Source of the DNA: Beta vulgaris subsp. vulgaris
Lineage: Eukaryota; Streptophyta; Magnoliopsida; Caryophyllales; Amaranthaceae
Reading direction: 5' to 3'
DNA: 64,000 nt
NCBI RefSeq assembly: GCF_026745355.1
Contig: NC_079209.1
Span: 14,931,894-14,995,893, forward strand
Positions 53,255-63,894 of this stretch are shown here, one piece after another. Positions within the stretch are counted from its first letter, which is position 1; each line of letters opens with the position of its first letter. Made by a program: the position numbers and the translations under genes. The notes under the pieces are model-generated. The model did no database searches, had not been told where the DNA came from, and saw only the letters and a list, made by a program, of their open reading frames with translations.

Positions 53255-55758
53255 TCAAGCTTTACGGGGTGAAACAACGGATAGATTGGTACAATGTTTA
53301 GTAAACAAGTCAGTAGATAGGCCTTTAGTAAAAATGTCAGCAACCTGAGATTGTGTAGGAACATGTCGAACAATAAGACCTCCCTTGGCAACCATATCTC
53401 GAACAAAGTGATAGTCAACATCGATATGTTTGCTACAATCATGATGAACTGGATTAGCAGTGACATAAGTAGCAGAGACATTGTCGCAATAGACAATCAC
53501 AGGACGACGGAGAAAATGGCCAATGTCAGCAAGAAGTTGCTTGAGCCAAATAGTTTCTGCAGCTGTGTAAACAACGGCCCTGTATTCAGCTTCAGTGGAG
53601 GATTGGAGACAGTAGGTTGCTTTTTAGAACGCCATGAAATTCAATTCTTCCCAAGAAAAACAGCATAGCCAGTAGTAGAACGCCTTATGTCAGGGCATCC
53701 TGCCCAATCTGCATCAGAATAGGCAATAACAATAGTAGGAGAACTGCTGCTATATAAATAAAGTCCATAATCCAGAGTGCCCTGCAAATATCTGAAAATT
53801 CTTTTCACGGCATGAAGGTGAGTAGTACGAGGAGCATGCATAAATTGAGACACTATATTAACAGCATAAGCAATATCAGGACGAGTCATAGTTAAGTACT
53901 ACAATGCACCAACCATACTACGATAATTTGTGGGATCAGCAAGAAGTTCTCCATCAAGCAGAGACAATGTTACTCTAGAGACAACAGAAGTGGTAACTGG
54001 TTTAACAGTATGAAGATGGAATTTACGAAGTAAATCAGATACATACTTATGTTGAGACAAAAATAAACCAGATGGAGTACGCACAACCTGCACACCTAAG
54101 AAGTAATGAAGATCCCCTAAATCCTTCATAGCAAATTGAGAAGAAAGAACAAAGATGAATTTGGCAACAAGAGGAGGAATACTACCAGTAAGGACAATGT
54201 CATCAACATATAAGAGAAGAATAATGAGATGACCACGATATTTCAGAGTGAACATAGAAGTGTCACAACTGTTGCACTTGAAACCAATAGATAAAAGAAA
54301 ATTGCTAAACCTGGAAAACCAACCTCGAGGAGCTTGTTTCAAACCATAAATGGACTTACGAAGACGACAAATATGAGTAGGTTTAGATGGATGAATAAAA
54401 CCCGAAGGTTGACGCATATAAACCTCTTCATTGAGAAAACCATGAAGAAACGCATTTTTGACATCTAACTGACGAATAGACCAGTTTAGAGAAACAGCAA
54501 TAGTAAGAACCAAGCGAACAGTAGTAGGTTTAACAATAGGACTAAAGGTTTCAAAGTAATCAATACCTGCAACCTGGTGATTGCCAAAAACAACAAGTCT
54601 GGCTTTAAACCGCTCCACAGAACCATCAGAATGATATTTAATCCTGTAAACCCACTTACAACCAAGTAGATTCTTATCATAGTTGCGAGGTACCAACTCC
54701 CATGTGTAATTTTTAATCAAAGCATTATATTCATCTAACATAGCTTGACGCCAACGTGAGTCTTTAGAAGCTTGTTTAAAATTAGTAGGTTCCGACTCAG
54801 TTATATCAGTTTTTAAGTTCATGAAGATTTTAGGCTTAGACACACCAACTTTTAGTCGAGTAATCATGGGATGGTTGTTTGCAACAGGAGAAGACATATG
54901 AGTAGAGGTCGATGGAGAGGGAAAACACACTGGAGTCGAGGGTCCTAGAGGCTCGGACGAGCCAGAAGCGTCGCTAGGCAAGCCAGCGTGGGGTGGGCGC
55001 CCAGCAAGCGAGGCAGACGAGAGGGTTTGCGACGCAGGACCTGCAAGGGCGCCAGCGAGGGAAGCTGCTGGGGCAGCGAGCGACGCTGCTGGAAGAGCGA
55101 GCGAAGCTGCTGGGGCATCAAGCGTCCCTGCTGGGCCAGCAGGCGCGGTTGAGGCTTTGGGGAGCCTAGGCGAGGCAGCAAGGGGACTGGCGGACGCTAG
55201 GGCTTCGGGGAGCCTAGGCGAGGCAGCTCGAGACCGAGCATCCGAGACCAAGAGAGGGGACACAACGGGTGGGGGAATGCAGCGAGGAAGACTCGATTGT
55301 CCCAAGTGGGACATAGGGATGCTAGACACACCTGACGACACAACATTGGTGGGAGTCCAATCTAATGTTAAGGCCTGAGGCGATATATAAGGCGTACGGG
55401 GTTGAGCACCCCGAAGAGTACGATAAGGAAACTTATGTTCATGGAAAAGAACATGACGACTGGTGTAGACTTTCTTGGTAGTAGGATCAAAACAGCGATA
55501 CCCTTTGTAATCTAATGCATATCCAATAAAAACACAAGTTTTAGATTTAGGTTGCAGTTTGTGATTTTTATTGTCCATAAACAAGGGAAAGCATTCACAT
55601 CCAAATGTTTTCAAAAATTGATAGGAAGAAGGACGATGAAATAATTTTTCAAAAGGAGAAGCACCCCCTAAAACCGAGCTGGGTAATCTATTGATAGTGT
55701 AAGCAGTATATGATGCATCCACCCAAGATTCCGCAGGAAATTCAGAATGAATAATCAT
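53255..55758 (-). pseudogene. Copia integrase tail, RT and RNase H
   Basis: A 619-residue frame (55758-53899) begins in the integrase (HSEFPAESWVDASYTAYTIN, FEKLFHRPSSYQFLKTFGCE, VFIGYALDYKGYRCFDPTTK). It then has an Ala/Ser/Pro/Leu-rich linker at about 55260-54940. RT follows: [51 protein letters not shown] and the intact YVDD at 54210-54199. A stop at about 53899 lies just before [20 protein letters not shown], where RNase H starts. This continues with [10 protein letters not shown], then in another frame CDNVSATYVTANPVHHDCSK and HIDVDYHFVRD, ending near 53255. RT looks usable, but RNase H is split by two frame breaks. Confidence 0.88.
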
Positions 55759-55766
55759 AGTACGAG

Positions 55767-56276
55767 CTATTTCAATGATACGACGATGTTTGCGTTCTGC
55801 AACACCGTTTTGAGCTGGAGTATGGGGACAAGATTTTTGTAAATAATACCATTGTCAGAAAAATGTTGAAGAAGAGGAGAATTATCAAATTCTCTTCCTC
55901 CATCACTTTGAAATATTTTAATTTTGCAATTAAAAAGATTTTCAACCATCTTTTGAAACATACGATATTTGGAATAAGCTTCCGATTTTCGACGTAAAGG
56001 ATAAATCCAGGAATATCGTGAAAAATCTTCAACAAACACAACATAATAGCGAAATAATTGATTTGCCAAAATACGAGATTGCCAAAGCTCACTATGAATT
56101 TTATATAATGGATATGGAGAAATATGTTCAACTGAATCAAAAGGTAAACAATGTATTTTCCCTAGCTTACAACCAACACAATCATCATGAAACTTAGAGG
56201 TACATGTGATATATTTATTTGAACATAATTTTCCTATAATGCTAGAAGATGTATGACACAGGCGAGCATGCCACAC
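55767..56276 (-). pseudogene. Copia integrase core
   Basis: It carries GAG-pre-integrase MWHARLCHTSSSIIGKL and the zinc-binding CVGCKLGK. The core has IHSELW, where the family normally has Asp in place of Glu, then FVEDFSRYSWIYPL, and the second catalytic site FQSDGGREF. A frame break near 55840 separates it from the rest of integrase. The missing first Asp and the frameshift indicate loss of activity. Confidence 0.82.
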
Positions 56277-56533
56277 GTCACCCGACTCCTTATGGCTAGA
56301 AAGCAGGAACTACTGAAGGCTCAGGAGGGACAATGCTGGGCTGAAGAGGGTAGACACCTTGTTACTGGTTCCCTGAAGCAGAACTTCCCCCGTTATCTGG
56401 TCCTTAACATAAACAGATTTTATCCCAAAACAAATCATTTTCATGACAAACATGTTAACTGATAATAAATTATGTTTTAAATTAGGACATGACAGACAGA
56501 TGATAAAGGAGGGACGACTTGCAGTTTTTAAAG

Positions 56534-58103
56534 TTAAATTTCCAGTACTTTTAATTGGAGTAAGGTACCATTACCAACTACAATAGAACTAGACCCAGTA
56601 TAAGGAGTTTTAATAGAGAACGTAGCATCCTGAGGAGTCATGTGAGATGCAGCTCCCGAATTTGGGTACCAGACTGAGTCATTAGCTTCACCACCAACAG
56701 ACATTGCAGCTAAGGCTCGAGTGACACTTTCTGAGGAGGAGGGAACAAAGCTGAAATTGAAACGCTGGGGAATAGGCAGCTTGGTGACCTGGAAACCAAC
56801 ACAAACCACATGTATCGGAAGTAGGGGTAGAGGTAACATTGTTACTATTTGATGAATTACTCCCTGCAGACGACAAATTATTAGTAATATAATCTAGGCA
56901 AGGCATACTATAGGATGACAAGTTAGAAAATTTACTTATACCATTTTATCGTCCCCGATTACCATTGTTGTTGTTGTTTCCTCCAGAGCCACAATTATTA
57001 TTGGTTCCTCCATTTCCACCATTATTACCCTGAGCATTCTGATTATTGTTGCCTCCATGATTATTATTACCACCTCTAATTCTGTTGTTCCTTCCCCGAT
57101 TTCTCCCTCCAGAATTAGTCTGGGAGGAGGAACTTGAACCATTACCAGTAGATTTCACGACAAGTAAGGCATGATGGGATGAGGGATCAGATGCATCCTT
57201 AAAATTTATCAATATTTGTTAATGCAGTAGCAGCAACTTGGGACGCAAATCATCAAAACTAATTGGGAATGGATAATGCAGGAGGGTAGTAACGATATGA
57301 TCGTACTCAGAATCACGATCTAGGCCAAAAAGAGTATACTGAACTAAATTCTGGTTCGACACATGACATTGAATAGCAGCAAGGGAATCAACAATCACCT
57401 TAATTAATCTCACGTAAATATCCATCCATGGTCTGGGAAGCAGTCTTTTTAATACGAGTTAACGGACCCTTTAATTCCATTGATCTGGTCATACTAGCAT
57501 GCATAAATCTAGATTGTAATCTAGTCCAAATATCCACAGAGGTATGCAAATCATGAACATCCACAAATACATCACGAGATAAAGTAGCAAAAATCCAATG
57601 ATTTAACTTGTTGATCAACACGCAAATATTCATAAAAGTGAACATTGGGAACAGTATTACCAGATTCATCAATAACAGTGGCAGGAGGAATAATAGCAGT
57701 ACCATCAACAATACCAAGTAAATTGATGTGAAAGTAGCAGGCAAGTTATTTGCATTTTCCATAATAAATAATCTTCAGGAGAAGATAAAGTAATGGTTAC
57801 CAGATTCGTCAGATTAGGGGCAGATAAAGTCGGAAGACTGAAACCAGAGGGCGGATGAGACAACCCAACCATTGGCGGGGAAGGAGAGGCATTCGGCCAA
57901 GGGTGCAGAGACGAGGGCATGAGGGAGGATGGCGTCGGTATAGCGTGGCTGAGGGCAGCGGGCTGGGCTGAGGCCGAAAAATCGGGCGGAAACCGGGGAG
58001 TCATGCGCGAGGCGGAGGCGGGAGAGGAGACTCCGGCAGACCACGGTTGTGAGTAATAAGATCCGGCGAAGGGATCGTTGGGCAAGGCAGCGGCAGAGGA
58101 CAA
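56534..58103 (-). pseudogene. Copia gag and protease, frameshifted
   Basis: Frames run leftward. MSSAAALPNDPFAGSYYSQP starts a Ser/Pro-rich N terminus (58103-57705). Next come KLNHWIFATLSRDVFVDVHD and MELKGPLTRIKKTASQTMDG (57762-57400), LVQYTLFGLDRDSEYDHIVT (57425-57219), and a Gly/Asn-rich tail (57212-56946). Then come a degraded knuckle (CGLCWFPGH) and WYPNSGAASHMT (56839-56534). The last is the protease site with Asn where the catalytic Asp should be. At least four frame breaks occur. Domain order matches the copia element at 44.5 kb, and the two are related. Confidence 0.82.
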
Positions 58104-58335
58104 AGAAAACCTCTACGAACTGGGCTGCAAGTAGGTCGATACGTACGGAGGAGGAACGACCGTGCTGTGAGCCGGCGACGGCGAGGGGAAGCCGGAGATA
58201 AGCGGTGACGTGGACGGCACAACAGTGGATGGCGCGGCGGAAGAAGGCGCAAGATCTATAAGAAGAGAAAAAAATAACGTGATTGGGAAAAAAATTATTT
58301 TTCTTTTGTTTAGGAAAACCTAAGCTGTGATACCA

Positions 58336-58488
58336 TGTACAAGTGTGGGAAATAATTGTGTTAACCTGTTGTAGGTTAACCTGTCATTCAATATATTTAG
58401 TGTTTACAATACAGACCTATGACTATGAAAGTACTCTTCTACCCTTTACAATATAATATTATTTCTTTACATATAATATTATCCAATA
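58336..58488 (-). repeat. 5' LTR of the copia element
   Basis: On the minus strand it ends CACACTTGTACA directly before the primer site TGGTATCACAGC. Confidence 0.93.
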
Positions 58489-58493
58489 TTTAT

Positions 58494-59170
58494 AGCAAAC
58501 AGAAGCATTTTATTTGATCCTTCCCTCCAAAATAAATAAATATAAATAGTATTTTCCTACACAAATCTTATTTTAATTTGTCATTCCCTAAAAAAACCCT
58601 ATATAAATATGTGATCAATAATTTGATAAGTTTTTTTGGGAGTGAGTATCGCTGATATGTTAAATCTAAATATTATTTACAAGGTCGTGGAATGCGTTTT
58701 CACAAAAGGATGCCAGCACTTTCAGGAAGATTATTGTTTTTTATTTCTTCTTTGATCTTTCACGTTAACACGACGCACAAGACTAGGCAACTGTCTAGCA
58801 AGCACCAGCAATTCCAACAAACTCCACTAAATAAACAAACCAAACACGTCGCACGCCAGTTATTCAAACGAGTAGATTTTTAATTTAACAAATCTGAACT
58901 GATGATGCCAATCACTAGTAAATTAATTGCCTAAAGCCAATTAGATCTTCACGGAAGATATTATTTCATGACTTTTCGATTTACTGAAGATCTGCTTCGT
59001 TTGGATTGATAAAAGAAATAATATGAAACCGGTGCACACTACCTTAGTGTATTCCTTATCCATTTCACGTGAGTTTTAATGATTACAACTTTCCGTTTTT
59101 GCCGCGTTCAGTCTTCCGCTCTTTTCTCTCTCCTGGTAACTTCTCTCTCCTCTGATAACTTTACTCTCCT
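58494..59170. other. Intergenic stretch, no gene recognised
   Basis: A 63-residue open frame at 58692-58883 has a hydrophobic stretch (LLFFISSLIF) but no known domain. The rest is AT-rich. Confidence 0.35.
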
Positions 59171-59174
59171 GATA

Positions 59175-59560
59175 GTGTATTTTTAAAATAACATAGTGTA
59201 TTTTGAAATAATATAGTGTATTTTAAAATGATATAGTGTATTTTAAAATCTTAGTATTTTGTTGAGTTTTTTGGCATGATAGTGTTGCATGTTATAGTGT
59301 ATATTGACATAATATAGTGTATTTTGAAATGATGTAGTATATCTTGTCTCTTGACATGACAGTGTTTTGCTGTGTTTTTTTGATATGATAGTGTTGCGTG
59401 ATATAGTGTGTTTTGACATAATATAGTGTATTTTGAAATGTTATAGTGTAGTTTATTTGTATATTACACAAAATTATCATAATTGATCGTTATAGCGTTT
59501 GACATGATAGTGTATTTTGACATGATATAGTGTATTTTAAAATGATATAGTGTATCATGT
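59175..59560. repeat. ATAGTGTATTTT minisatellite, ~20-bp period
   Basis: Units such as ATAGTGTATTTTGAAATAAT and ATAGTGTATTTTAAAATGAT recur in tandem, with degenerate stretches between 59240 and 59420. There is no coding potential. Confidence 0.85.
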
Positions 59561-59759
59561 ATGTTCTGAACAACTGTTTTTTTTAAAATTTTAAGGTGGG
59601 AGAATCTTATTGAAGAGATTTGGAAAGCGGGAGTGATTAGTTTCTAGTGGATCACGTGTCTAGGCCTAGTCCACACTATTTTTTATGTGAACTGGGTCCA
59701 CACAAGACGGATTGTTGGATTGATTAGGTCAAGATCATATATGAGTGATGATTGATTAT

Positions 59760-60492
59760 GGCCCTGTTTGGCACTATCGTTTGAGGCAGCGTTTAGCGGT
59801 TTGACAAGATTAAAACGCTACTTAAGAAAATTATGAGTGTTTGGTAAGGTAGTGGTTGTAATAGCATGTATCAGTTGGAGTAGATTATGAGTAGCGGTTG
59901 TGGAACGTTACTACAAGTAACGTTTGAGATTTAGAGGTAGCGGTCTAGCAAACAAACACTATATAACAGCATAAGTTAGAATTATTAATCAATGTTATTT
60001 CTTATTTCTTTTATTGTTTATTAATTGTTTTATTTTATGGCAATTCAATGCTTATTTAACAATAGCAAAGATGTAATTCAAATATGTATTTTAAAGATAA
60101 GATATTTTACAAGTATTTTAGTAAAATTGGTAATATAAATTTTTCAAGCGTTGAATATTTTCTTAGATATATACATTTCTTTGAGCAACAAGAAATTCGT
60201 ATACTCCTTTTTGTGTAACTTCTTTGAAAAAATAAATCTTGAATTTAACTATTGAACGAACATATGAAATTGTTATAATTCATTTCATATTAGAATAAAT
60301 GTCATTTATTGTCTTTCACAATGTCAACATCTACTTTTGTCAAACACTTCTAATTAAACAATAATTTAATCGTTGACCGCTGACCGCTGACAGCTGACAG
60401 CTTCTAATAGACAACTAACAGCTACCCCCAACCACTGCCACTACTGCAACCGCTAACAGCTACTAAAACCGCTAGTTTTGCCAAACATGCCC
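59760..60492. mobile_element. Tourist/hAT-type MITE, about 730 bp
   Basis: The ends GGCCCTGTTTGGCA and TGCCAAACATGCCC are inverted. Internal words AGCGGTTTGAC, ACCGCTGACAG and AACCGCTAG recur near the two ends in opposite orientation. The target duplication is not clear. Confidence 0.7.
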
Positions 60493-60575
60493 AATGTCCC
60501 ATTTTGAACCATATTCGGATAGAATCGTGATCTTCAATTTTTCATGTTTCATGTGGTATCTGCTCCTGCACGAAG

Positions 60576-61114
60576 GCTAACTGTTGGGTGTTTTACGAGG
60601 GCTTTGTGTAGCGTGGAATGGTGGCCATCGACTGGTGGTAGTGTCCGTGGACTCGAAGGTTGTGGTTAATCTGTTGGCGGGCGAGATCCCAGCCAACTCT
60701 CCCTATATTCATCTGCTTAGGAAGTGTCATGCTTTGCTTCACTCTCGAGATTGGGTAGTAAAAGTCGAGCATTGCTACCGAGAAGCTAATAAAGTGGCCG
60801 ATTGGTTAGCAAATTTTGGTGTTGAGATGGAGGAAAAGTTCAAGATTCTAGAGGCGGTCCCTTCGGATCTTCGCACCGTTTTATTGGAGGACTTGGGAGG
60901 TGTATCTTGGCCTCGGATGGTTCCTGTGAAGCGAATGGGAGACATTTGATGGCTGGGTTTCGGTTTGTTACGTTAGTCTTGTTTCTTTTGTTAGTTTTGG
61001 TTTGAGTGTCGTTCTTCCTTTCAGTACTTTTCTTATGTTCTTTTTTCTACTTTGTTAGTAGCGTTGGATGCCTGTAATCCTCTTTCTTCAGCAAAAAAAA
61101 AAAAAAAAAAAAAA
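60576..61114 (+). mobile_element. 5'-truncated LINE, RNase H end, with poly(A)
   Basis: The coding part starts abruptly near 60576 within an RNase H-like domain. A short 3' UTR and about 22 A residues (61093-61114) follow. Truncation at the 5' side with a poly(A) tail is the usual product of LINE insertion. The target duplication was not identified. Confidence 0.8.
60584..60949 (+). pseudogene. LINE ORF2 C-terminal RNase H-like (RVT_3) fragment
   Basis: The 121-residue open block reads GVLRGLCVAWNGGHRLVVVS, then VDSKVVVNLL, SPYIHLLRKCHALL, VKVEHCYREANKVADWLAN, and ends at a stop at 60949. VDSK and REANKVADWLA are the RNase H fold motifs seen at the C-terminal end of many plant L1 elements and in related plant proteins. 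No RT precedes it. The poly(A) tract 143 bp downstream argues for a retroelement end over a host gene. Confidence 0.8.
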
Positions 61115-61215
61115 CAATCAATATTTGACATTAATTACAGGTTTGAATCCAGCTGCACAGTTCGACAGCAGATTTATTTTTTCATCAAATCTAAAATACA
61201 AGGTTAATAAAATAA

Positions 61216-61877
61216 GGGTTTTTTGTCAGAAAGGACCTAATAAAATACAAGTTTTGTGGGGAAGGACCTAATAAAATTTTTTTTGTCAAAAAGGACCTAA
61301 TAAAATACTTCCGATTGTGAACAGGAACCACTTTATGAATTTTCGGCCAAATTTACCATTTACCGACGTTGGCCCCTGTTTTTACCCCTAGTTGAGTCTT
61401 TAATCATCTGTTTCTATTACCATTAAATTAGGAGGAGCAGAGAAATTACAGTAAAATTAAGAACCCTAATTTGAGAATTTGGGAAAAACGTATAATAGGA
61501 GCCCTAAATTTCAAAAACCCTTAAACATTGAGAGAGAGAAATTTGAAGAGCAAAACATACCTTGGATTTGATGAAAGTTGCAGGATAAGATCGAATAAGT
61601 TGATGCTTCCCTTCAATGGAGATTGCGCTGTTTGGAGGAAAGTGTGAGAATTCAATATGTTTGGGTCAGTCAAAATAGGAATAGAACATTAAAGAGTCAA
61701 CTAGGGGTAAACAAAAGGGTCAACGTCGGTAAATGGTAAATTTGGCCGGAAATTCATAAAGTGGTTCCTGTTCACAATCGGAAGTATTTTATTAGGTCCT
61801 TTTTGACAAAAAAATTTTTATTAGGTCCTTCCCCCACAAAACTTGTATTTTATTAGGTCCTTTCTGACAAAAAACCC
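61216..61877. mobile_element. MULE-type MITE with ~200-bp inverted ends
   Basis: The 9-bp direct repeat ATAAAATAA at 61207-61215 and 61878-61886 flanks it. The ends GGGTTTTTTGTCAGAAAGGA and TCCTTTCTGACAAAAAACCC are perfect inverted copies. Similarity continues through CTAATAAAATACTTCCGATT, GTGAACAGGAACCACTTTAT and the AAATTTACCATTTACCGACG block. The interior of about 260 bp is non-coding. Confidence 0.92.
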
Positions 61878-61909
61878 ATAAAATAAATATGTAAATACCA
61901 CAATATTTA

Positions 61910-62973
61910 TTTTTTCATCACTGCATTGGCGGAGATCATCTAACTCCCTCTCTACTTATTCTCTCTCCCCCCACACCTCATCCCGAAAGTTCTCTAGCAG
62001 CCCGAAAGTTCAGCCACCACTCCAAGGTAATCTCACCCCTTTCTTAATTTTTTTTTATTTTCTATTTTGCCTTTTGGTTTTTGATTTTCTCTACCTTGCA
62101 TTTCCATGTTTGAATATGTATGCCAATGATATGGAGATATTGTTTCCATTTTTTCATGAATCATGAGTTTGCTTACTGAACATTTGAAATACTGATATTT
62201 AATTTCTTTATATTTTTAATTTCTTTCTCCTACATTGTATATTTTTTCTATAATTGCTGTACTACTTAAACCTTTAAGATTTTGTGTTGATTGAGATTTG
62301 AAAGTGAGACGTTTCTTTGTGCTAAATATATTGCTCGTGACATCTAGAATAATTTACAGCGTGCAATAAGCGAATTCGAGTTACCGAGTTTGAGCAACTT
62401 GATTCGAGTCAGATTTAGGCTTGAGTGATATACTCAAGCTCGACTCGTATCATAATCACTCCTACTAGTAGTTGGTACAATAATAGCTATAAGTCATCTC
62501 ATTATAGTAATAGTATTTGACTAAAGTTTTCCTTTTTTGGATACATAGAATTATAAAAAGATATGGTGCTATCAGTTTTCAATGCCCACGCTCCGCCAAA
62601 TATTGAGGTAAGAGTAGCTCATGATCACCTTTGATGAAATAAATTTAATTCAAATTGCGTATTGAAATTTCTGAATTTGAAGTTGCTATATTACAATCAT
62701 TTTTTTGCAGGAGAATGACACACATGGGCCAAAACTTAAGCAAGATGATGTGCAGGAAGGACGAGGGGTAAGCACGACTTAATTTTTCAGAATGATATGA
62801 TGCAAAATTAATGGTTTATCGTATTTTTCCTGTTTCACAAAATTTCGTCTGATGTCTCTCTGTTTTAGATCTTACCATATCATGGACAATTTTTAAAAAA
62901 ATTTACGTGGCATCTCCATCTGTTACTAGAAAATATTTTGCCTCTTATTGTTTGCTCAATTTCTTTTACCTGA
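61910..62973 (+). CDS. Candidate small spliced gene, function unknown
   Basis: This is a gene model by eye. A pyrimidine-rich leader (about 61930-62025) ends CCAAG before GTAATC, a possible 5' UTR intron. ATG at 62563 opens 15 codons (MVLSVFNAHAPPNIE) ending at a GTAAGA donor (62608). After TTTTTTGCAG, 62711-62767 encodes ENDTHGPKLKQDDVQEGRG and ends at a GTAAGC donor. After CTGTTTTAG, 62869-62973 encodes 34 residues (ILPYHGQFLKK...) to TGA. All joins are in phase 0, giving 68 residues. I do not recognise the product, and the last exon is the weakest. A non-coding RNA or broken gene is equally possible. A MULE MITE sits just upstream of the leader. Confidence 0.3.
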
Positions 62974-63059
62974 GGATTGAGGTTGAAGTTCACAAAATTT
63001 AACAACGCAAGCCAGTTGATAGAAAAAAAAAAATTATTGAGTATGATTCACAGTATCTA

Positions 63060-63326
63060 ATACTTCCTGTGTTTCTTCTTACTTACAACAGTTTGATTTT
63101 CACGCTTATCAATGCATAGTTTCAACCATCAATAAGTTTAATTACCGATAAATAAAAATTATAAAAAGTATATATTCAGAAAATATACATTCAGACGAAT
63201 CTAACAAGATCTCACATGATCGAATATGTTTTTCCTTACCTATAAATCACCAAATATAAACTAAGTAAAGTTGGTGAATAGTGTAAAAGTCAAACCGTTG
63301 CAAGTAAAAAGAAACGGAGGAAGTAA
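63060..63326. mobile_element. Stowaway-type MITE
   Basis: TA-flanked ends CTTCCTGTGTTTCTTCTTAC and, on the complement of the right end, CTTCCTCCGTTTCTTTTTAC match over about 40 bp. This is the Stowaway signature. Confidence 0.9.
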
Positions 63327-63374
63327 TAATTAATCTGAAAGCATATTTTCAAATTAAAGTATTAACTTTCTATA

Positions 63375-63894
63375 TCTCTATTATATAAGCCAAGGGAGGA
63401 GGTGTGGTGTCCTTTTTTGAAGTAACTAAAATACCATTAATGATCTAATTAATAGAATGAAAAAAATTACAAAAGCAAATCATTTAAAAATTCTCATTCC
63501 AACTTGCCATTTAAAACAAGTTTAAAATGGTATATGCATTAAATACTTCAATCAAAAATTAAATGGACAAAATATTTATACCTTATAAAAAAGATGGAAT
63601 ACATAACGTGCACATGAAAAGTCTGAACATTCACTACCTTTGATACTCTTTAATCCAGTTAAAACAACTCATTATTTTTGTTCTTTCTGTTCAATATTCA
63701 TTCACAAAAAATTAATGTTAACAATCACTCACAACCTTTTTATTTTTTTACATTGGCGAATTAATATATCTAAATTCATCTAACTGTTGAATTTTTCACA
63801 TTTAAGTTTAATCATAAATAAAGTACGAATGAAGTATCTAATAGAATAACAAATTTTGAAATTAACGCACGCATCACGTGCATATGAAAGCTAG
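63375..63894 (+). mobile_element. Non-autonomous Helitron, 520 bp
   Basis: It begins TCTCTATTATATAAGCCAAG after an A and ends CTAG before a T. Ten bases upstream of CTAG is the hairpin GCACGCATCACGTGC. These are the Helitron 5' TC, 3' hairpin and CTAG features with A/T insertion. No Rep/helicase coding and no tRNA-like segment was seen. Confidence 0.8.

Larger units (their letters stand above)
53095..58488 (-). mobile_element. Complete Ty1/copia element with short 153-bp LTRs
   Basis: The LTRs at 53095-53247 and 58336-58488 are both 153 bp and differ at about six positions. TTTAT flanks the element on both sides (53090-53094 and 58489-58493), a 5-bp target duplication. On the minus strand the primer site TGGTATCACAGC follows the 5' LTR, and TTGAGGGGGTGTAT is the polypurine tract before the 3' LTR. 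Gag, protease, integrase, RT and RNase H are all present in copia order. Several frameshifts and a protease active-site change make it inactive. Confidence 0.93.
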
